A DNA stretch of 64,000 nt from positions 1 to 64,000 of the forward strand of contig CAYQJS010000029.1 of the NCBI GenBank assembly GCA_964417895.1, read 5' to 3'. How positions within the stretch are numbered: position 1 is the first letter of the stretch; each line of letters starts with the position of its first letter. This DNA is from CAYQJS01 sp964417895 (GTDB lineage Bacteria > Chloroflexota > UBA6077 > SHYK01). The position numbers were made by a program, and so were the translations under genes. Below the pieces are notes generated by a model. The model saw only the letters and a program-made list of their open reading frames with translations. It was not told the DNA's origin and did not search any database. Of this stretch, positions 1 to 8,272 are shown in pieces.

Positions 1-718
1 CTTGCTCGATCCCGCGGTCGCCTTGCCTCCCGGCCCCCGGCCCCGCGGCCCCCTGCCCCGCGGCCCCCTGCCCCGCAGCCCCCTGCCCCGCGGCCCCTTG
101 CCCCGCGGCCCCTTGCCCCGCGGCCCCTTGAATGAGAGCGCGGCGCTTGTTGTACCCGTGGCCGCTGAGGATGTGAAGGTTGACGGGCATACCCATGTCC
201 TGGGCCGCTGCCCAGAAGGGGTCGTAGTGGTCCGAGGTGAAGGGAATCTCCGGAGGGGGGACCTGCCAGATGACCGATCCGCGGAGCCCTGCCTCCCGAC
301 ACCGCTCCATCTCCAGGACGGCGTGCTCGACGTTGTACACAGAGAGCATGGCGAGGCCGATGAGGCGGTCCGGCGCGGCCCCGCAGTAGTCGATGATCCA
401 GTCGTTGTAGACCCGAGCGCAGGCCTGCTCCAGCTCGGGGTCGTCCAGGCTCAGGGCCCTCAGCCCATGGGTGGGGTAGAGAACTTCCGCGCTGACGCCG
501 TCCGCAGCCATCTCATTGACCCGTTCTGTCTTCTCCATGGCGCCGGGGTGATCCCCGCGCCTGCGGCCGCCGAACGCGGGGGCGCGGTCCCGGAAGGCCG
601 GCGGCAGGTTCTTCTGCCAGAGGCCTTCGGGCTCGATGATGTGGGAGTCCGCTGAGATGAGAAGCTCATCGACCGGCGCGGCGCCTGACCGGCCGTAGGT
701 CCGTTCTAAAATGCTCAT
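1..718 (-). CDS. Amidohydrolase-2 family protein, 3' end beyond the window
   Basis: The ATG at 718 follows a GGAGCAGG-like ribosome site; the frame runs off the left edge, so only about 239 codons are visible. The N-terminus carries the metal-binding entry motif ISADSHIIEPEGLW, typical of amidohydrolase-2 (ACMSD-like) TIM barrels. It is followed by an EVLYPTHGL segment and a YNDWIIDYC segment that also occur in related form in the amidohydrolase at 41422. Such enzymes are cytosolic metal-dependent hydrolases or decarboxylases, often acting on aromatic or carboxylic intermediates. Oddity: after the barrel-strand segment MPVNLHILSGHG the frame enters six in-frame copies of a 15-bp repeat coding for GAAGQ, which is not normal for the family. 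It may be an expanded loop or a decayed gene. The family call is fairly secure; the substrate is unknown. Confidence 0.8.
   Translation of the reverse strand, partial: MSILERTYGRSGAAPVDELLISADSHIIEPEGLWQKNLPPAFRDRAPAFGGRRRGDHPGAMEKTERVNEMAADGVSAEVLYPTHGLRALSLDDPELEQACARVYNDWIIDYCGAAPDRLIGLAMLSVYNVEHAVLEMERCREAGLRGSVIWQVPPPEIPFTSDHYDPFWAAAQDMGMPVNLHILSGHGYNKRRALIQGAAGQGAAGQGAAGQGAAGQGAAGQGAAGPGAGRQGDRGIEQ
41..130. repeat. 15-bp tandem repeat, six copies, inside a coding frame
   Basis: Six head-to-tail units of CCCCGCGGCCCC(C/T)TG occupy 41-130 with three single-base differences at most. The unit length is a multiple of three, so on the minus strand it encodes GAAGQ repeated within the amidohydrolase frame. 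GC-rich units like this can expand or contract by slippage, and the consensus copy number may also be an assembly artefact. Confidence 0.9.
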
Positions 719-803
719 CGTTCCTGCTCCTCCGCATTTGCGAGCGCGCGGCGCGAACGTCGACTTGTCAGGCCCGCGTCCGGCATCCCACCCCAAGCCG
801 AAT

Positions 804-1244
804 CTACTCGCCGAAGAACCTGCCCGGGACCGGGGTGCCATCGATATGCTTGTTCTCCTCGCGGGTGAGGGGCCGCCCGTTGGTTCCCAATCGGTAGCCA
901 CCCTCGGGCTTTCGTCCGGCGCCGACCCGGAGCAGCACCAGGTTCTCGTCCCCTGTGCTCTGGAAGTAGTAGTACGCGCCCCGCGGCAGCAGAATCCCCT
1001 CATACTTATTGACCACGGTGGCGGTGCCGGTCTCGTCGTGGAAGGTGGCCTGGCCCTGCAGGATGACGAAGGAGTGGTCCTCGTCGAGGTGCCGGTGCAG
1101 TCCGTTTTCGCCGCCCTCGGCGTAAACCTTGACGCGGAGCTTCAGCAGGTCAGTCTCAGCGAGCGCTCTATTCGTTCGGCCCTCCGAGAGGAGCGGCGTC
1201 TTGAGGGAGAAAACCTGTGCCGTGGGCGGAGCTTTGGCGACCAT
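804..1244 (-). CDS. Small single-domain cupin protein
   Basis: The protein is 146 residues from the ATG at 1244, chosen because AGGAGG lies 5-6 bases upstream; a longer open frame continues upstream but lacks a site. The cupin core is visible: GGENGLHRHLDEDHSFVILQ (His-x-His followed by Glu/Asp and His, metal ligands) and the second cupin motif PRGAYYYFQSTGDENLVLLR. It resembles the small cupin at 55987 in length and arrangement, particularly the shared FxSTGDE...LR segment. A role as a metal-dependent dioxygenase, isomerase or sensor cannot be decided. It lies between the truncated amidohydrolase and the SEC-C gene on the same strand. Confidence 0.8.
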   Translation of the reverse strand: MVAKAPPTAQVFSLKTPLLSEGRTNRALAETDLLKLRVKVYAEGGENGLHRHLDEDHSFVILQGQATFHDETGTATVVNKYEGILLPRGAYYYFQSTGDENLVLLRVGAGRKPEGGYRLGTNGRPLTREENKHIDGTPVPGRFFGE

Positions 1245-1449
1245 CGTGCCTCCTATAGAAATGAATCGTGCGGTCCCCAGTGAAGGATCCGGCTGGGGGT
1301 TCCCATTTCTTGGGGATCTCCCCAATCTGGATCCGCGTGGGCCCGCTGCCGGGCCTACAGGGGATGCAGGGAGATTATCACGGTCGTTGGTGGACTTCAA
1401 CTTCCGGGCGCTCGAAATCGCGAAGCCGGCGCGGAGAATCGGCGCCGCC

Positions 1450-3861
1450 TCAGCGGAAGTAGCCCCTGCTGCCGCGACCGGCTCCGAAGCGCAAGCGGCG
1501 CCTGCCGGTGATGGATCGCATGACCGCCGCCATGCTCCTTTCCCCCTCGTCCGGCGCGATCGCGTAACGCGGATCATGGTGCTCCAAGCCCAGCACCGTC
1601 TCGACCTGCTTCGCGTATCGGGCAAGCGTGCCGGCAGATAACCCGTAAATCTCCCCCACCGCCTTCTGAGATCCCTCCATGGACTCGAGCACCCGCACGG
1701 TGTACTCGACAGCGGCGGCCCACGCATGCTCGTGGCCCGGGGCCATGCCAGCGCCCCGAGTGTATCGACGCACGAAATCACGCCAGATGCGAAGCGCCGT
1801 GCCTTGTTCGAGGAGGTTGGCCGAGGTTTGCGGAAGTGTGCGGAGCAAGATGTCCTCGACCGGGTCGCGGACCGCGGCTGGAAGGGGGTCGAGCGTTACC
1901 AGCCCCAGGAGCAGCTCTGTGAGGTGGAAGGGCAAGATGGCCAAATCGAGTGGCTCGCCCGCGTGGGCAGGCAGGAGCCGCTCCACCCGCCATCGGCTGC
2001 GATAGCGTTGCATCGTGAGCGTCAGGGGGAATGGCGGCGCAGACCCCTCCTCTTCGAAATGCTCCAACTCGATGGCGATGGTGCCTGCCTCCACGATCAG
2101 CAGTCTCGCCACGCGGACCTCCGGGCGTGCCTCATCAGCCCAGCCGCTGACGGCGATGAGGGCATCGAGGCCGAACGTGTTCAGGAGAACATCGGGGAGG
2201 CGCCCGGGCACGAAGAGTGGGCCGATCAATGACTCGTCGTACGCATTGAGGGCATCGGTGAACGCCCAGGCGGCGTCCGTAGCCGCACGAATGTCCGCCT
2301 CGCGCTCAGGAGGCGCTCCGACCCACAGCCCGGGGCCTGAAGCGGGAGGCGCAGGGGCTGTCGCCGCGACGGTCTGGGCGCCTGCTTTCCTGTCCTCAGG
2401 TTCCGCCCGCGGACCGGATGCTTGTGGCCCTGGAGATGCCTCGACCAGGCGGGAGGCGGCCGCGGAGCTCGTGCCCCAGCCCGTCAGTCCGAGCGCGACC
2501 CGGAGCTTGGAGAAATCGTACGCTGGGCGCCCCTCGCGGCGCAGGCGCTCGGCGCCGTTCTCGAATTCGCGAAGGAGGTTCTCGACGATAGCGCGTCCCT
2601 GCGTCGTACGGATCGCCTGCCGTGGCGTTTTCCCGTCGAGCGCCGGGAGCGGCTCGTCCGGCCAGCTGGCATAGTGATGCTCGTAGTATTTGCCGACGAT
2701 CCCCGCTTCGAGCTCTGGCGGGATCGTCCGCTCCGGCCGCTTCACGTCCCCCCGCTCGGCCAGGGATTGCTCGACACTCTGCAGACTGTCGGCTCGGTGC
2801 CGGACGCACTCGCCCAGCTCCGCCAGGAGCGCCTTTCCGCGCCGGAGCCTTTCCTCGGAGAGGCATTGCAAGCTGAGATGGTCGCCGCGCCACTCGATGA
2901 AGCCCAACGAGCGACGAGGATGCCCTTCGAATCCGGGCAGTGGCGGTGTGCTGAAGGGACGCGGGGGCTCAACGTCCACGGTCTCGGACCAGTCGTAGGC
3001 TCGCACGGTGGGCTCCTCCGGGTCGGGATCGTACGCCTCGATATCAGGAAGTGTGCGGATCGCAGGGGCGAGCGTCTGGGGATCGGTCACGTCGTATCGA
3101 GCCGTAGCAAAGGAGATTGCGTCGCCTTCTGGCGTGACGAGAGACGGTGGACGCTGCCGGTCCACGAATTCGTTGAGCCGGTCGAATCGATCGCGCAGGA
3201 ACTGGTCCCAACCTGCGCCTCGCGCCTTGCGGCGATATCGGCGCAGCTCGCCCTGGGCAAACTTGCGCAAGGGATCGAGCGCGTGGGGGCCGAGCGTGAT
3301 TACGGCGCCGGACAGCGTCGCCGCCTCCTCGGTCTCGATCACGTTTCCAATGATGAGGTCCCAGCGGACGATCTGCTCCTGGAGGGTGGCGCTCAGCACA
3401 TCGATCTCGCCGCCGCGGAAGATGTCGCCGAGCCGCGCGCCCGTGGGGAGAACGTCGAGGACCTGGTAGACACCCGGCGAGCAGCGACGCCAGCCCTCGA
3501 GGATCGCTCGGTGGCGGGGCAGGAGCCGACGGCCGTGTTCGCGGAGGAAGGACTCGAGCAGCGTTTCGCCACTGGGGAGGTGGTAAAGGAGCTGGAACCA
3601 ATCGAGGAAGCGCGTCCGCTCGGCCTCGGATTCGGGCCCGTCGTTGAGGCCGCGCGCCTCAGTGAAGCGAAACCACGCGGCAGTCATCAGCGCCTGGAAT
3701 CGCGGCTCAGCCGCGAAGGCGTGCAGCGGTTCGCGGGCCTCTGCCGCGTGGCGAAGGACCAGCTGAAGCCTGGCGGTCGGGTTGGGCTTATTAAGGCAGC
3801 AGTGCTTGTACTTTCGGCCGCTTCCGCATGGGCAGGGATCATTGCGCCCGAGCCTGCTCAT
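1450..3861 (-). CDS. SEC-C zinc-motif protein with C-terminal HTH-like segment
   Basis: An 803-residue protein beginning MSRLGRNDPCPCGSGRKYKH, a classic SEC-C zinc-binding motif at residues 7-22 with Cys10, Cys12, Cys21 and Cys22. SEC-C motifs occur in SecA tails and in many unrelated proteins as zinc-dependent protein or nucleic-acid contact sites. The long middle part is not recognised. A low-complexity Ala/Pro/Gly/Glu linker follows around residues 475-515, and near the C-terminus the segment QKAVGEIYGLSAGTLARYAK reads like a helix-turn-helix. No signal peptide or membrane segment is seen, so a cytosolic location is likely. The gene is divergent from the ABC ATPase at 4089. Function is unknown; a regulatory or stress role would be guesswork. 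Confidence 0.75.
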   Translation of the reverse strand: MSRLGRNDPCPCGSGRKYKHCCLNKPNPTARLQLVLRHAAEAREPLHAFAAEPRFQALMTAAWFRFTEARGLNDGPESEAERTRFLDWFQLLYHLPSGETLLESFLREHGRRLLPRHRAILEGWRRCSPGVYQVLDVLPTGARLGDIFRGGEIDVLSATLQEQIVRWDLIIGNVIETEEAATLSGAVITLGPHALDPLRKFAQGELRRYRRKARGAGWDQFLRDRFDRLNEFVDRQRPPSLVTPEGDAISFATARYDVTDPQTLAPAIRTLPDIEAYDPDPEEPTVRAYDWSETVDVEPPRPFSTPPLPGFEGHPRRSLGFIEWRGDHLSLQCLSEERLRRGKALLAELGECVRHRADSLQSVEQSLAERGDVKRPERTIPPELEAGIVGKYYEHHYASWPDEPLPALDGKTPRQAIRTTQGRAIVENLLREFENGAERLRREGRPAYDFSKLRVALGLTGWGTSSAAASRLVEASPGPQASGPRAEPEDRKAGAQTVAATAPAPPASGPGLWVGAPPEREADIRAATDAAWAFTDALNAYDESLIGPLFVPGRLPDVLLNTFGLDALIAVSGWADEARPEVRVARLLIVEAGTIAIELEHFEEEGSAPPFPLTLTMQRYRSRWRVERLLPAHAGEPLDLAILPFHLTELLLGLVTLDPLPAAVRDPVEDILLRTLPQTSANLLEQGTALRIWRDFVRRYTRGAGMAPGHEHAWAAAVEYTVRVLESMEGSQKAVGEIYGLSAGTLARYAKQVETVLGLEHHDPRYAIAPDEGERSMAAVMRSITGRRRLRFGAGRGSRGYFR

Positions 3862-3922
3862 TGGCCTTTCCCCTTACGAGACGCGGGCTGTGGATTGGCG
3901 CGCCGGGCGGCACCCGCAATAA

Positions 3923-4096
3923 TATCGCGGAGGGCAGGCGGTCGTTTCTCTGCACAACAAAGAACACCGCGTGGCCGTCGAGAACAGGTGGACCGAGCTC
4001 GGCGTTGCCAACGAGGACGTCCGCTTCAAGTACGTCGAGTGGGACCTGGGCCGGGGACAGCTCATGCCGCGCCTTCAGATGATCGCCATTGTCTAG
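3923..4096 (+). pseudogene. Possible 3' remnant of an unknown gene
   Basis: Between the SEC-C gene and the ABC ATPase a 57-codon plus-strand stretch is open from a TAA at 3920 to a TAG at 4094-4096. It has protein-like composition (for example ENRWTELGVANEDVRFKYVE) but no start codon with a ribosome site, and its end overlaps the TTG start of the ATPase. It looks like the tail of a gene whose front was lost. I do not recognise the family. It could also be chance in GC-rich DNA. Confidence 0.25.
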
Positions 4097-5309
4097 CAGC
4101 GCCGCGCCGATCCCGAGGCACGCACCCGATATCCAGGGCAGGGGCAACGTTGTCTCGGATGCGAAGTCCGAGGCGGCTATGCGGCTCGAAGGCCTCTGGA
4201 AGACGTACCCCGGCGGGGCGCAGCCTGCAGTCAAAGACCTTTCTCTCGATGTGAATCACGGGGAGGTCGTGACCTTGCTGGGCCCCAGCGGCTGCGGCAA
4301 GAGCACGACGCTGCGCATGGTTGCGGGGCTCGAGGAAGCCGACCAGGGATCAATCTACTTTGGGGACCGAGCGGTGGTGGTTACGAGCCGCCGCTTCTCC
4401 CTGCCCCCGGAGAAGCGCAACGTAGGCATGGTCTTCCAGGCCTATGCCATCTGGCCCCATATGACTGTGGAAGAGAACGTTGCCTTCCCGCTGAAGGCAC
4501 GAAAGTTCCCGCGCAGCGAAATCAAGCCGCGCGTGCAGCAAGCACTGGAACTGGTCGGGATGGCCGGGTTCGAGAAGCGGCCAGGGCCCCTTCTCAGTGG
4601 CGGGCAGCAACAACGGGTGGCGCTCGCACGGGCGCTGGTCACCGAGCCGCGGGTGTTGCTCCTGGATGAGCCTTTCAGCAACCTGGACGCCAAGCTGCGA
4701 GAGCAGATGCGCATCGAGGTGAAGCTGCTGCAGAAACGGCTGAACATCGCCGTGCTGTTCGTGACGCACGACCAGATCGAGGCCCTCAGCCTGTCGAACC
4801 GAATCGCGCTCATGAACTTCGGCGTGGTCCAACAGCAGGGTCACCCGCGCCTGTTGTACGAGGAGCCGGCCAACGAATTCGTACGGGACTTTGTTGGGAA
4901 AACGCTGTTGTTCAAGGGAAAAGTGCAGACGAGCAATCCATCGGGGCAGATAGCCATCGCCGTAGATGGCGCCCCGGACTGCATCGTGTTCGGCCGCACC
5001 TACAATCCGGAGGCCGTCAAGACGGTCCAGTCGGTCTACATCGGAGTCCGGCCCGAGGACGTGGAGATCATGCCGGCGACATCCTCCCAGGTGCCGTCGG
5101 GCATGATCGCCGGCGCCGCGCATGCGGCGCTGTTCGTCGGGGAACGCATCGAGTACCAGGTCGAGGTCGATGGGCAAGGCACCATCGTGGTCTATGGTGA
5201 CCGACACGATCCCATCGACGAAGGCGGCAAGGTCTGGCTGAAGCTGCGTCCCGATGGACATAGCGCCTGGTCGTCCGACTGGTCGCCCACCGAGGCGGGC
5301 GAAGCGTAG
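4089..5309 (+). CDS. ABC transporter ATP-binding protein (PotA/UgpC/MalK-like)
   Basis: A 406-residue cytoplasmic ATPase counted from the TTG at 4089; an in-frame ATG at 4179 (MRLEGLWKTY) is the more family-like start and would give 376 residues. Visible motifs, in TTG numbering: Walker A GPSGCGKST at 65-73, Q-loop FQAYAIW near 116, signature LSGGQQQRVALARAL at 159, Walker B VLLLDEP at 179, H-loop VTHDQIEAL near 216, and a C-terminal TOBE-like regulatory region of about 130 residues. This architecture belongs to importers of polyamines, Fe3+, sulfate or sugars. It is not the OppD/OppF type, so it is not an obvious partner for the family-5 binding proteins here. No permease is next to it. An orphan ATPase is unusual but may serve a distant operon. 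Confidence 0.9.
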   Translation: MSSSAAPIPRHAPDIQGRGNVVSDAKSEAAMRLEGLWKTYPGGAQPAVKDLSLDVNHGEVVTLLGPSGCGKSTTLRMVAGLEEADQGSIYFGDRAVVVTSRRFSLPPEKRNVGMVFQAYAIWPHMTVEENVAFPLKARKFPRSEIKPRVQQALELVGMAGFEKRPGPLLSGGQQQRVALARALVTEPRVLLLDEPFSNLDAKLREQMRIEVKLLQKRLNIAVLFVTHDQIEALSLSNRIALMNFGVVQQQGHPRLLYEEPANEFVRDFVGKTLLFKGKVQTSNPSGQIAIAVDGAPDCIVFGRTYNPEAVKTVQSVYIGVRPEDVEIMPATSSQVPSGMIAGAAHAALFVGERIEYQVEVDGQGTIVVYGDRHDPIDEGGKVWLKLRPDGHSAWSSDWSPTEAGEA

Positions 5310-5552
5310 GGCTCACGACCCTTCCCTGGCTGCTTCGGCCAGGCTCTTACACCAATTGGACAACCTGGTCCGGACGACCTTCGTCGGGCGCATACTGTTC
5401 CAACCCCGGGCGCACGACCCGGCTCTCGGCGTTCGCTCATCCATGTGCAACGCGCGTCCATGGCTGTGATCGGCTAGAGAGCCAGGCCCATCGTTGTGGA
5501 CGCGATGCTGCTCGAATCGAGCTAGCGAGGTCGCCTGGCGTCAAATAAAGAG

Positions 5553-5584
5553 GCCAGTGAGCCTTAACAGTGCTGCTCACTGGC
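5553..5584 (-). terminator. Hairpin terminator downstream of tRNA-Pro
   Basis: Perfect 10-bp inverted repeat GCCAGTGAGC/GCTCACTGGC (5553-5562 and 5575-5584) with a 12-nt loop. On the minus strand it starts about 10 nt after the tRNA CCA and is followed by CTCTTTATTT, the form of an intrinsic terminator. Confidence 0.75.
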
Positions 5585-5593
5585 TTGCGCACT

Positions 5594-5663
5594 TGGTCGG
5601 GCCGGCCCNNNNNNNNNNACCTGAACCCCATTCAGGTGCGCTACCAGACTGCGCTACGGCCCG
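5594..5663 (-). tRNA. tRNA-Pro (anticodon GGG), interrupted by an assembly gap
   Basis: Reading the minus strand from 5663: acceptor CGGGCCG, a D-arm with GCGC stems, then anticodon stem-loop CCTGA-ATGGGGT-TCAGG, giving anticodon GGG for proline. After the 10-N gap come the end of the T-stem, the acceptor complement CGGCCCG, the discriminator A and an encoded CCA. The seven acceptor pairs match perfectly. Only 45 + 15 bases are present, so a normal 77-nt gene would lack about 17 bases at the gap (variable loop, T-loop and most of the T-stem). A TATAAT box lies 35 bp upstream and a hairpin terminator follows, so the gene is probably functional in the real genome. Confidence 0.88.
5609..5618. 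other. Assembly gap (10 N) inside tRNA-Pro
   Basis: Ten N bases join two contigs. The number is a placeholder, because restoring a standard tRNA needs about 17 missing bases. Confidence 0.95.
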
Positions 5664-5697
5664 GTCCTCTGTGCCTGTTTCAGGCGCGGACCGCTGG

Positions 5698-5703
5698 ATT
5701 ATA
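5698..5703 (-). promoter_or_regulatory. -10 box (TATAAT) of the tRNA-Pro gene
   Basis: A perfect TATAAT on the minus strand lies 35 bp before the tRNA 5' end. No good TTGACA-like -35 box is visible at 16-18 bp spacing, so the call rests on the -10 box and its position. Confidence 0.5.
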
Positions 5704-5937
5704 CCCGCTTTCTGACTGACCCGTTCGTTATGGCCATCGGCGCTCAGCGATTGTCCGTCTGAACAGCGAGATGGCGAAGATCCTGAAATCAGAGCTCCGA
5801 CGATCTTTTCTCTGCTACCATTCGCATGTCTACGCCCACGAAGCCAATCGCAAGGGCCCCGAAGCACCGGCTGGTCCAGGCGGCGGCATACACAACCCGC
5901 GACATCCACGAATGGTACTGGGACTCAAAACAGCATC

Positions 5938-7107
5938 ATGCAGAGCTTGGCGCGCCACCTATCGATCGGCGAGCGAGACCGCCGATACGCGCTCCTCCGC
6001 GAGGCTCTCAAGGACCGCGGCGTCGACTGCGCCATAGTGTGCGCGAGCAATCTCTTCTACCTCACCAATGGGATACTGGGCGAGCGCCTCGGCCTGCTCC
6101 CGACCGACGAAGCGCCGCCGACCGTCACCCTGCACTGGCGCAACCTCGTCGACATCCCCCCGGATGCGTTGCACCAAATCCAGGGTTGGGTGGAGGACCT
6201 GCGGCAAGGAAATGACGCGTCAGCCTTGGTCGAGCGGATCCGGGAGCTTCGGCTCGAAAAAGGTGTCATCGGCCTCGGCCTCGCCAATGTGCTGGGGCAG
6301 GGTGGCCTGAGCCATGTCTTCTATGCCGAGCTGCAGTCGGCGTTCCCATCCGCGCATTTCGTCGACGTGTCCGACATCTTCGCCAACGTCCGTGCCATCA
6401 AGAGTGGCGAAGAGGTCGCCATGATCGAGCAGGCCAATCGCCTGTTCGATTCTGCGATCAAGGCAGTGTGCGAGCAGGTCCGTCCCGGGATGTTGGCCGT
6501 CAAATTCATTCACGAGGGAACCAGGGCCATGTGGGAAGCGGGCGGCGACCTCAGTTCCACACTGGTGGCCAGCTGTGGGCCGATCGCGATTCGCCAGCAC
6601 GTGGTGCAGGAGCTGAGCCTGGGGCGGGTTATCGAGCCGGGCGACGTCGCGATTCTCACCGGGCTCGCCAGGTACGGCGGATACGCAGGTCATAGTGACC
6701 AGGAGATTCGCTTCGGGCCACCGAGCGCGCTCCAGCGCGAGATGGCCGAGGCCGTGCGCTTTCTCAGCGACACCGTGTTGAAGCACGTCAGGCCCGGCGC
6801 ACGGCACAGCGACCTCGGCGCCGCGTACAGAGACGCGGTGGCCGAGACTGGCTTCCGTCCCACAGGCGCGACGGACCTGCACCCCTACGGAATCGACGTG
6901 CCCGAGCGACCCAGCCGCGAGGGCGCCCCCTGGAACGACAGGTCCGACTACGACCTGCGGAGCGGGATGGTCTACAGCATCTCGCCGGCCGTCATGGCGC
7001 CGAACGATGACGTCATGATCGGAGGCACGAGCGTCGTCGTGACGGAAAGCGGCTATCGGACTCTGGGGGAGCGGTCGATCGAGCTGCTTTCCATCGAGGA
7101 CTATTAG
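5938..7107 (+). CDS. M24 (creatinase/aminopeptidase P-like) protein, metal ligands not conserved
   Basis: A 389-residue two-domain protein. The N-terminal half resembles the creatinase N domain (RRYALLREALKDRGVDCAIV, NLFYLTNGILGE) and the C-terminal half the pita-bread fold (FANVRAIKSGEEVAMIEQAN, then LARYGGYAGHSDQEIRFG). In M24 peptidases the metal is held by Asp-Asp-His-Glu-Glu. Here the first Asp position reads LTGLARYG, the usual TIEP Glu reads SISP, and the last Glu site reads MIGGTSVVV. The two Glu ligands appear lost, so a metal peptidase is unlikely; a creatinase-like or non-catalytic role is possible. The ATG at 5938 has no clear ribosome site. It overlaps the convergent gene at 7104 by four bases. 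Confidence 0.75.
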   Translation: MQSLARHLSIGERDRRYALLREALKDRGVDCAIVCASNLFYLTNGILGERLGLLPTDEAPPTVTLHWRNLVDIPPDALHQIQGWVEDLRQGNDASALVERIRELRLEKGVIGLGLANVLGQGGLSHVFYAELQSAFPSAHFVDVSDIFANVRAIKSGEEVAMIEQANRLFDSAIKAVCEQVRPGMLAVKFIHEGTRAMWEAGGDLSSTLVASCGPIAIRQHVVQELSLGRVIEPGDVAILTGLARYGGYAGHSDQEIRFGPPSALQREMAEAVRFLSDTVLKHVRPGARHSDLGAAYRDAVAETGFRPTGATDLHPYGIDVPERPSREGAPWNDRSDYDLRSGMVYSISPAVMAPNDDVMIGGTSVVVTESGYRTLGERSIELLSIEDY

Positions 7108-8108
7108 CCGCTCAATTGCCGAGCGGAGTGACTATCCGACTCGGGTTCCCCAAACTGTGGCGGGCTTCCTTCGACCCTAGCGATCCCCATGCAGGCCAGC
7201 TCGTGCTCTGATTCTGTGCCGCCGCCGTGGCTTATGCCGATGGCGCCCACGACATACCCCTCCCGCACGATCGGAACACCGCCTCCGACGAAGTGAAGTC
7301 TGGTGCGCACGAACGAACGGAGTCCGGCCTGTACCTGCGGCGTGAGGCGCACGGCCCCGCGGCTGGGCGAGAGGAAGTTGAGAGCCGTGCTCGCCTTGGC
7401 CTCCGCGACGTCGGGTGACATCATCGTCCCGCCATCGAGCCGGTCCACCTGCATGATCTGCCCAACCTCGTCGAGCACGACGACTGCGAAATGGTGCTGT
7501 CCTCGCTCGCGGCCGGCTTCGATCACAGCATCCGCGTACCGCCGCGCTGTATCCAGGCTATGGGGCAGGTCATCGACGCGCTCTTCGACCCGGGGACCGA
7601 CCACCCGCGCCCCCTCAAGTTCCGAGTGCTGGGGCTCGTAGCGGATCCGCAGCGCGTGAGCGATGATGAGGTCCTCAGCATTGGCCTGCACGCCGTCGGC
7701 CATGAGTAACGTGGCGTCCATGCCCGGGATCTCCGTCCAGGGGCCGATGCCTCCAGCCGCCACGGCTCCCACCACCCGACCGCTTCTCCTGATAGGCATC
7801 GCGCCAGGCTCCGGGAAGACCTCATCCCGCGCCATCCGCTGGGCCGCCACGAACAATGCCGGCGCCTGCTGCCAGGCCGTCGCGATGCTCGAGCTGGGCG
7901 CCCGCTGCGTCGCGGAGACGTACGCCTTGGCGCGGGCAACCCAGGCGGCGCTCATCGGCGCCTCTCCCATCCGCGACAGGCAGATGAGGTTTCCTCCCGC
8001 GTCGAGAACGGCGAAGGCTCCTGCCTGCCTCAGCTCCCTCGCTTTGGCGAGGGCACGATCGATGATCGCCCTCGCCTCAGCATGCGTCAAATCCCGTTCA
8101 TATGCCAC
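7104..8108 (-). CDS. Tandem GlcG/HbpS-family (DUF336) protein
   Basis: A 334-residue protein with two consecutive GlcG/HbpS-like domains, about residues 1-155 and 165-320. Each shows the family pattern of an N-terminal helix (LTHAEARAIIDRALAKAREL; LDTARRYADAVIEAG), a strand of FAVLDAGGNLICLSRMG or FAVVVLDEVGQIMQVDR type, then GxxPI...GxVVGAVAAGG or GGGVPIVREGYVVGAIGISH. Single-domain members bind haem or cobalamin or accompany glycolate and aromatic catabolism genes; most are about 140 residues, so the fusion is less common. No signal peptide is present, suggesting a cytosolic location. It is the last gene of a minus-strand run below two solute-binding proteins and a bicupin. Confidence 0.85.
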   Translation of the reverse strand: MAYERDLTHAEARAIIDRALAKARELRQAGAFAVLDAGGNLICLSRMGEAPMSAAWVARAKAYVSATQRAPSSSIATAWQQAPALFVAAQRMARDEVFPEPGAMPIRRSGRVVGAVAAGGIGPWTEIPGMDATLLMADGVQANAEDLIIAHALRIRYEPQHSELEGARVVGPRVEERVDDLPHSLDTARRYADAVIEAGRERGQHHFAVVVLDEVGQIMQVDRLDGGTMMSPDVAEAKASTALNFLSPSRGAVRLTPQVQAGLRSFVRTRLHFVGGGVPIVREGYVVGAIGISHGGGTESEHELACMGIARVEGSPPQFGEPESDSHSARQLSG

Positions 8109-8128
8109 GGATAGCTCCCTTTTCGCAT

Positions 8129-8265
8129 GTCATTCTGAGCCCAAACCTTGTCATCCGGAAGCCGCAGGCCGAAGAGCTTGCCGAAGGGATCTGAAGTCGG
8201 GTGCTGGCGCGTGGCCGCGGGTGAATACCCGACTTCAGATTCTTCGCCTTCGGCTCAGAATGACA
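8129..8265. repeat. Dispersed palindromic repeat, family A
   Basis: The ends TGTCATTCTGAGC and GCTCAGAATGACA are inverted repeats, with internal GACTTCAGATTCTTCGCC-type sequence. Similar elements occur at seven other intergenic places in this window. It lies between the GlcG-like gene and the lipoprotein gene at 8273. Confidence 0.8.
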
Positions 8266-8272
8266 TAGCTCT

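Noticed and set aside
41..130. CRISPR array
   Set aside because: The units are contiguous 15-bp repeats with no spacers, so this is a minisatellite, not CRISPR. No cas genes occur in the window.
2..655. Long plus-strand open frame over the amidohydrolase region
   Set aside because: It is the mirror of the minus-strand amidohydrolase, which has a ribosome site and family motifs; the plus-strand protein is Pro/Arg-rich low complexity with no recognisable domain.
2422..4254. 610-codon plus-strand open frame opposite the SEC-C gene
   Set aside because: A GC-rich shadow. The minus strand carries the SEC-C motif at its start and protein-like sequence throughout; the plus-strand reading has no family features.
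5826..6215. Separate small gene upstream of the M24-like protein
   Set aside because: The first 50 residues look protein-like, but the frame soon overlaps the M24-like gene in another register and has no ribosome site or known family; it is not supported well enough to list.
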